NCBI RefSeq assembly: GCF_001420715.1
Contig: NZ_LJJC01000004.1
Coordinates: forward strand, 141,028 to 205,027
Source of the DNA: Heyndrickxia shackletonii
Lineage (GTDB): Bacteria > Bacillota > Bacilli > Bacillales > Bacillaceae_C
Direction: 5' to 3'
DNA: 64,000 nt
Shown piece after piece: positions 60,844 to 64,000 of this stretch (positions within the stretch are counted from its first letter, which is position 1; every line of letters begins with the position of its first letter). Under the pieces are notes generated by a model that saw nothing but the letters and a program-made list of their open reading frames with translations, searched no databases and was not told where the DNA came from. The translations under genes and the position numbers were made by a program.

Positions 60844-60876
60844 CCTTAGCTTGAATAGAGAGCTAAGGGCTTTTTG
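60844..60876. terminator. Bidirectional terminator
   Basis: CCCTTAGCT-TGAATAGAG-AGCTAAGGG is a perfect 9-bp stem followed by CTTTTTG on the plus strand, between convergent genes. Confidence 0.85.
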
Positions 60877-60879
60877 ATA

Positions 60880-61383
60880 TTAAAGTTTAGGGGGCTCCAT
60901 GCCAACTGCACTCCACTCTTCTCGAGCAGGACCGTATACACCTGGAACCTTAAGGCCTGCTTGTCTCATAAGCACCGTCATTTGTCCGCGATGATGAGTT
61001 TGATGCAAAATTAAGTTTAATAGAGTGAAACCATTTGGCCACTGTTGACCAAACATGTTGTGAACTTCCTTTAGAGACGCATCTGTCCATTGCTCCTTGA
61101 TAGCAGCAACCATTGCCTCATTAGATTTCCGATAATGATTGGCAATTTCTGTTGCAGAAGTCGGCACATCTTGGTCAGATTTTGCTCCCTCGAATTGCAA
61201 ACCTGTTTGTGAAACGAACTCCTCAAGTGAAGTCACAAGATGCCAAGCGATTCTTCCTAAATTACGTCCTTCAGGGGATACTTCCTGTTTAAGCGATGCA
61301 TCGGTTAATGCTTCTAGAACTTTTTGAGTAGAGTTGCTCTCATGCTCCCACAGATTCAAAAATTCTTCAATAGATTGAAACAT
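60880..61383 (-). CDS. DinB family protein
   Basis: The 167-residue four-helix-bundle protein has the DinB metal-binding histidines: RIAWHLVTSLEE near residue 46 and LHQTHHRGQMTVLMR near 132-146. DinB/YfiT-like proteins are metal-dependent transferases or bacillithiol-related enzymes of often unknown substrate. AGGAGGAATAAG precedes the ATG. Monocistronic. Confidence 0.88.
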   Translation of the reverse strand: MFQSIEEFLNLWEHESNSTQKVLEALTDASLKQEVSPEGRNLGRIAWHLVTSLEEFVSQTGLQFEGAKSDQDVPTSATEIANHYRKSNEAMVAAIKEQWTDASLKEVHNMFGQQWPNGFTLLNLILHQTHHRGQMTVLMRQAGLKVPGVYGPAREEWSAVGMEPPKL

Positions 61384-61803
61384 TCTTATTCCTCCTTGAT
61401 TATTATCCTATTTATCATTGACTTACATGTTCATCAAAATACATTTAGCGAGGGAAAATCATGTGGAATGGTTTGCTTTGGAAAACGGAGCTTCACGTTG
61501 AATGGGTAAGAACACAGCAAAGCTACTGCTGAACATGAAAGATATAACTCTCTGAAATAATGGATATAAACCCTGTGAAAAATGAGAAAACTGTGGAAAA
61601 TAAAATAGAGTGTGGAAAAAGATAATGAAACCCAAATGGTGTTTGAATTAGGCAGAAAATCTAGTGAACTTATCAAGTTTGGAACGCTAATAAAGATGGC
61701 AAAACCGTATCAACAAATACCAAAAGTAATCCAAAACCTCAACCATCCAATTTCCCCAAAATAAAAGCCCCGCTAAAACTATAGCAGGGTCAATACAAAT
61801 ACC
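61384..61803. other. Intergenic region with terminator and degenerate repeats
   Basis: A CCCCGCTA/TAGCAGGG hairpin (61767-61790) with T-run on the minus strand ends the hydrolase operon. The sequence at about 61528-61630 has loosely periodic TGAA/TGGAA boxes (spacing 18-23 bp), resembling a decayed version of the 21-bp repeat upstream of opuFA. No gene seen. Confidence 0.45.
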
Positions 61804-62424
61804 TTATTTATCTCTCAAAAACTTCTTCTGCAACCAATCCCGAGCAGCATACACTTCGTTGCCGGATAATTGATGTCCATTCTGCTCAAAAAGCACTTCT
61901 ACATTTGCCTTCGCATCTTTCAAGAGCTCCGCAAGCTCTTTTGTTTCCTGAAGCGGAACCAATGGGTCATTTTCACCGGCTCCGATAAAAACGGAAGTTC
62001 CGCTCAAATCAGGTAATTCAATCCCACGTCTTGGCACCATAGGATGGAAAAGGACAGCTCCGGCTAACGCATTTTGATAATGAAAAAGCAAGCTTGCTGC
62101 AATATTAGCTCCATTCGAATAACCAACTGCAACAATATTATTCCGATCGAATTCATATGCTTTCGCACTTTCATCTAAAAACTCATTTAGTTCTTTTGTG
62201 CGAAGTATAAGATCCTCTTCATCAAAAACCCCTTCAGATAGACGTCGGAAAAAACGAGCCATTCCAAACTCGGATACATTTCCCTTCACACCTAATAAAG
62301 AAGATTCTGCGGAAATCATTTTTCCTACATTAATTAAATCGTGTTCGGTTCCTCCTGTTCCGTGCAGAAGAAGGAGGGTAGGGGCATCAGGATTTTGCCC
62401 TTTTTCAAAAATATGTCTCATCAT
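61804..62424 (-). CDS. Alpha/beta hydrolase, MhqD-like carboxylesterase
   Basis: The 206-residue hydrolase has the oxyanion segment LLLLHGTGGTEHDLI, the nucleophile elbow VGYSNGANIA (Ser), an Asp in GENDPLVP and a His in QNGHQL, the phospholipase/carboxylesterase layout. In B. subtilis mhqD follows mhqE or lies with ring-cleaving dioxygenases in the MhqR regulon. Here the dioxygenase gene is 11 nt upstream and an MhqR-like MarR precedes it, supporting that role. AAGGTGAAGA precedes the ATG pair. Confidence 0.87.
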   Translation of the reverse strand: MMRHIFEKGQNPDAPTLLLLHGTGGTEHDLINVGKMISAESSLLGVKGNVSEFGMARFFRRLSEGVFDEEDLILRTKELNEFLDESAKAYEFDRNNIVAVGYSNGANIAASLLFHYQNALAGAVLFHPMVPRRGIELPDLSGTSVFIGAGENDPLVPLQETKELAELLKDAKANVEVLFEQNGHQLSGNEVYAARDWLQKKFLRDK

Positions 62425-62435
62425 TCTTCACCTTT

Positions 62436-63407
62436 CTATTGCTTTGTATCTAATGGTTTTAATTTAGCTTCAATTTGTTCGCGCTTCTCTTCTAAAAATG
62501 GCGGGAGGGCAAGCGATTCGCCAAGAGTAGCCAAATCTTCATCTGTATCAAACCCAGGTCCATCTGTCGCAAGCTCAAAAAGAATACCATTTGGCTCTCT
62601 GAAATAAAGAGATCGGAAATAAAAACGATCAACAAATCCGGAATTCGGGAATCTTGCTGCTCGAATTTTGGCAATCCATTCCCGTAACTCTTCTTCATCC
62701 TCTACCCGAAATGCAACATGGTGAACCCCGCCGCGTCCAAGACGTTCCGGTGGCAGGTCGTTTCTTTCTTCGACATGGATTTCTGCACCCGTACCACCTT
62801 CACCTGTTTCAAACACAAGAATATCGGGTTGACCTTCGACTTCGGAAGAATATTGTCCCTTCATGCGAAATCCTAATATATCTGTTAATACATTAACAGT
62901 AGCTGGAGCATACCGAACAGTTAGCTTTACAGGACCTAATCCCAGCATTCCGTACTCTTGAGGAATCGGGCTTTTATCCCAAGGTTTTCCGCCTTTTACT
63001 CCAACATTATTCTCATCCGATACTAAAATTAGACGCTGCCCCTCATGATTTTTAAATGCAAGAGTGGAGCGGCCGGCACGATTTTTAATTTCTTCATGCT
63101 CAATATGCAATTCCTCAAAGCGTTTTTTCCAAAATACAAGTGCCTGATCATCTGGGACACGTAAAGAAAGTGCAGAAATACTGTTCACCCCTTCATGTGT
63201 GCGCGCAGCATGAGGAATTTCAAAAAACGTTAGTTCTGTACCCGGATTTCCCTTTTCATCGCCATAAAATAAATGATAAACGGAAATATCATCTTGATTA
63301 ACCGTCTTTTTTACTAAACGAAGGCCTAGTACTTTTGTATAAAAGTCAAAATTATCAGGGGCTTTCGCTGTTAAGGCTGAAACATGATGAATCCCTTTTA
63401 ATTCCAT
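62436..63407 (-). CDS. VOC-family ring-cleaving dioxygenase (MhqO/MhqA-like)
   Basis: The 323-residue protein has two vicinal oxygen chelate halves: GIHHVSALTAKAPDNFDFYTKVLG at the N-terminus and GVHHVAFRVEDEEE in the second half (both supply His), plus FREPNGILFELATDGPGF (Glu). MhqO/MhqA enzymes detoxify hydroquinones and catechol-like electrophiles. The ATG at 63407 follows GGAGGGAAATTAT; the in-frame start at 63422 overlaps the MarR stop. It is the middle gene of a three-gene operon. Confidence 0.9.
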   Translation of the reverse strand: MELKGIHHVSALTAKAPDNFDFYTKVLGLRLVKKTVNQDDISVYHLFYGDEKGNPGTELTFFEIPHAARTHEGVNSISALSLRVPDDQALVFWKKRFEELHIEHEEIKNRAGRSTLAFKNHEGQRLILVSDENNVGVKGGKPWDKSPIPQEYGMLGLGPVKLTVRYAPATVNVLTDILGFRMKGQYSSEVEGQPDILVFETGEGGTGAEIHVEERNDLPPERLGRGGVHHVAFRVEDEEELREWIAKIRAARFPNSGFVDRFYFRSLYFREPNGILFELATDGPGFDTDEDLATLGESLALPPFLEEKREQIEAKLKPLDTKQ

Positions 63408-63421
63408 ATAATTTCCCTCCA

Positions 63422-63829
63422 TTAATTTTGTATTTTTCTAAGCAACTCTAATAATTGCTTTTTCTCTTCCTGATTTAATTTACTGAACTGTGATGCCTGG
63501 AATTGTTCTTGTTTTGGGACTACCTCATTAAAAAGTGTTTTTCCTTTTTCCGTTAAGGATAAATATTTTGTTTTCCATTCCTGTTCTCTTTTTATAAGGT
63601 CAAGATCTTCTAATTTCGATAAAAGCTGTGTGATGTTTCCCTTTGTAACCAAGAGTTTATCTGCCAGCTCTTGTTGGGATAAACGTTTGTGTGATCCAAT
63701 TTGTGCTAACACATCAAATTGAGCAATAGATAAATTCCATTTCTTCAGGTATTGGTTCGATTCCCGGATGCTTTTGTTATAAATTCGCGATAATCGGAAC
63801 CAAATCATTAAACTGAGTTTTTCTTGCAT
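63422..63829 (-). CDS. MarR family regulator, MhqR-like
   Basis: The 135-residue winged-helix repressor has QYLKKWNLSIAQFDVLAQIGSHKRLSQQELADKLLVTKGNITQLLSKLEDLDLIKREQEWKTKYLSLTEKG, a MarR DNA-binding core. Its genes downstream (ring-cleaving dioxygenase, MhqD-like hydrolase) match the MhqR regulon of B. subtilis, where quinones release the repressor. AGAGGTGATGTT precedes the ATG. An operator palindrome overlaps its promoter. Confidence 0.88.
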   Translation of the reverse strand: MQEKLSLMIWFRLSRIYNKSIRESNQYLKKWNLSIAQFDVLAQIGSHKRLSQQELADKLLVTKGNITQLLSKLEDLDLIKREQEWKTKYLSLTEKGKTLFNEVVPKQEQFQASQFSKLNQEEKKQLLELLRKIQN

Positions 63830-63847
63830 AACATCACCTCTTGTTGA

Positions 63848-63880
63848 ATCAGTTTATAACTAAACTGATATAAAAGTCAA
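63848..63880 (-). promoter_or_regulatory. Promoter with palindromic operator of the MhqR-like operon
   Basis: ATCAGTTTA-N4-TAAACTGAT (63848-63869) is a perfect 9-bp-arm palindrome. On the minus strand it contains the -10 box TATAAA (63853-63858) of a promoter with TTGACT (63875-63880) and a 16-bp spacer, the position expected for MarR-type autorepression. The sequence differs from the B. subtilis MhqR box as I remember it. Confidence 0.75.
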
Positions 63881-63885
63881 GTCAT

Positions 63886-64000
63886 GGTCACAATACTTCG
63901 TGAATTGTTCCCGTTCCACAACGTCATCCACGATAGCGGTCACAATACTCGATGAATTGTTCCCGTACATCAACACCATTCACAATTGCGGTCACGATAC
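63886..64000. repeat. Second 52-bp tandem repeat array, running off the window edge
   Basis: GGTCAC(A/G)ATAC recurs at 63886, 63938 and 63990, exactly 52 bp apart. The two complete units share GAATTGTTCCCGT and ACA-AC-TCA(T/C)-CACAAT-like parts. The sequence is unrelated to the 53422-53935 array but has the same period. Lies upstream of the mhqR operon; extent unknown. Confidence 0.75.

Overview
The window is low-GC chromosomal DNA from an endospore-forming member of the Bacillaceae (Bacillus/Neobacillus/Peribacillus-like; the species cannot be named from sequence alone). The basis is strong AGGAGG ribosome binding sites, frequent TTG/GTG starts, GerPA/GerPF-like and GerAB-like germination proteins, a c-di-AMP riboswitch, a T-box leader, a histidine-utilisation cluster and an Mhq-type cluster. 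No rRNA, tRNA, CRISPR array or prophage was seen. The one clear mobile element is a group II intron.

Layout. 1-3070 (minus strand): potassium-import operon kdpFAB, cut by the window edge. It is preceded by two membrane microORFs, a long structured leader and a ydaO-type c-di-AMP riboswitch. 3190-8341 (plus): a DUF2294 gene, then a catabolic operon (type III CoA-transferase, HMG-CoA-lyase-like enzyme, GntR regulator, MFS transporter), ended by a terminator into which a class-C-like group II intron (8432-10327) has inserted. 10341-13196: serine hydrolase, small membrane protein and GerAB-like protein, all minus. 13415-17633: Hsp20, three tandem GerPF-like genes, an AraC/GyrI regulator, a cysteine-free HesB-like protein with a histidine tail, and a PCYCGC lipoprotein. 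17803-22738: symporter remnant, then a T-box-controlled operon of SAM hydrolase plus a complete ECF transporter. 23047-30033: CcdC-like protein, response regulator, YkgJ-type protein and hutUIG. 30463-38932: TauE/SafE permease, autoregulated ECF sigma/anti-sigma pair, nucleotidase, NlpC/P60 hydrolase, FMN reductase, pirin, and a TetR-MBL-YrdB operon behind three palindromic operators. 38963-41658: OpuF-type osmoprotectant importer. 41984-53331: acetyltransferases, a NUDIX-HExxH fusion, an MFS pump, HIT, DUF3626, a broken cupin gene, a 2H phosphoesterase and an ABC/FtsX exporter. 54091-63829: CynX-like MFS with its GntR regulator, a methyltransferase, a quinone oxidoreductase, an UshA-like nucleotidase, DinB, and an mhqR-dioxygenase-hydrolase operon.

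The strongest non-genic signals are intergenic repeats with regular periods. A 181-bp palindromic element occurs three times with identical 51/72/51-bp internal spacing. There are also a 52-bp tandem array (about 10 units), a second unrelated 52-bp array running off the right edge, and a 21-bp array. The kdp leader also carries, downstream of the riboswitch, a long nested palindrome that overlaps a perfect 18-bp hairpin. It looks like a second, undescribed control element.
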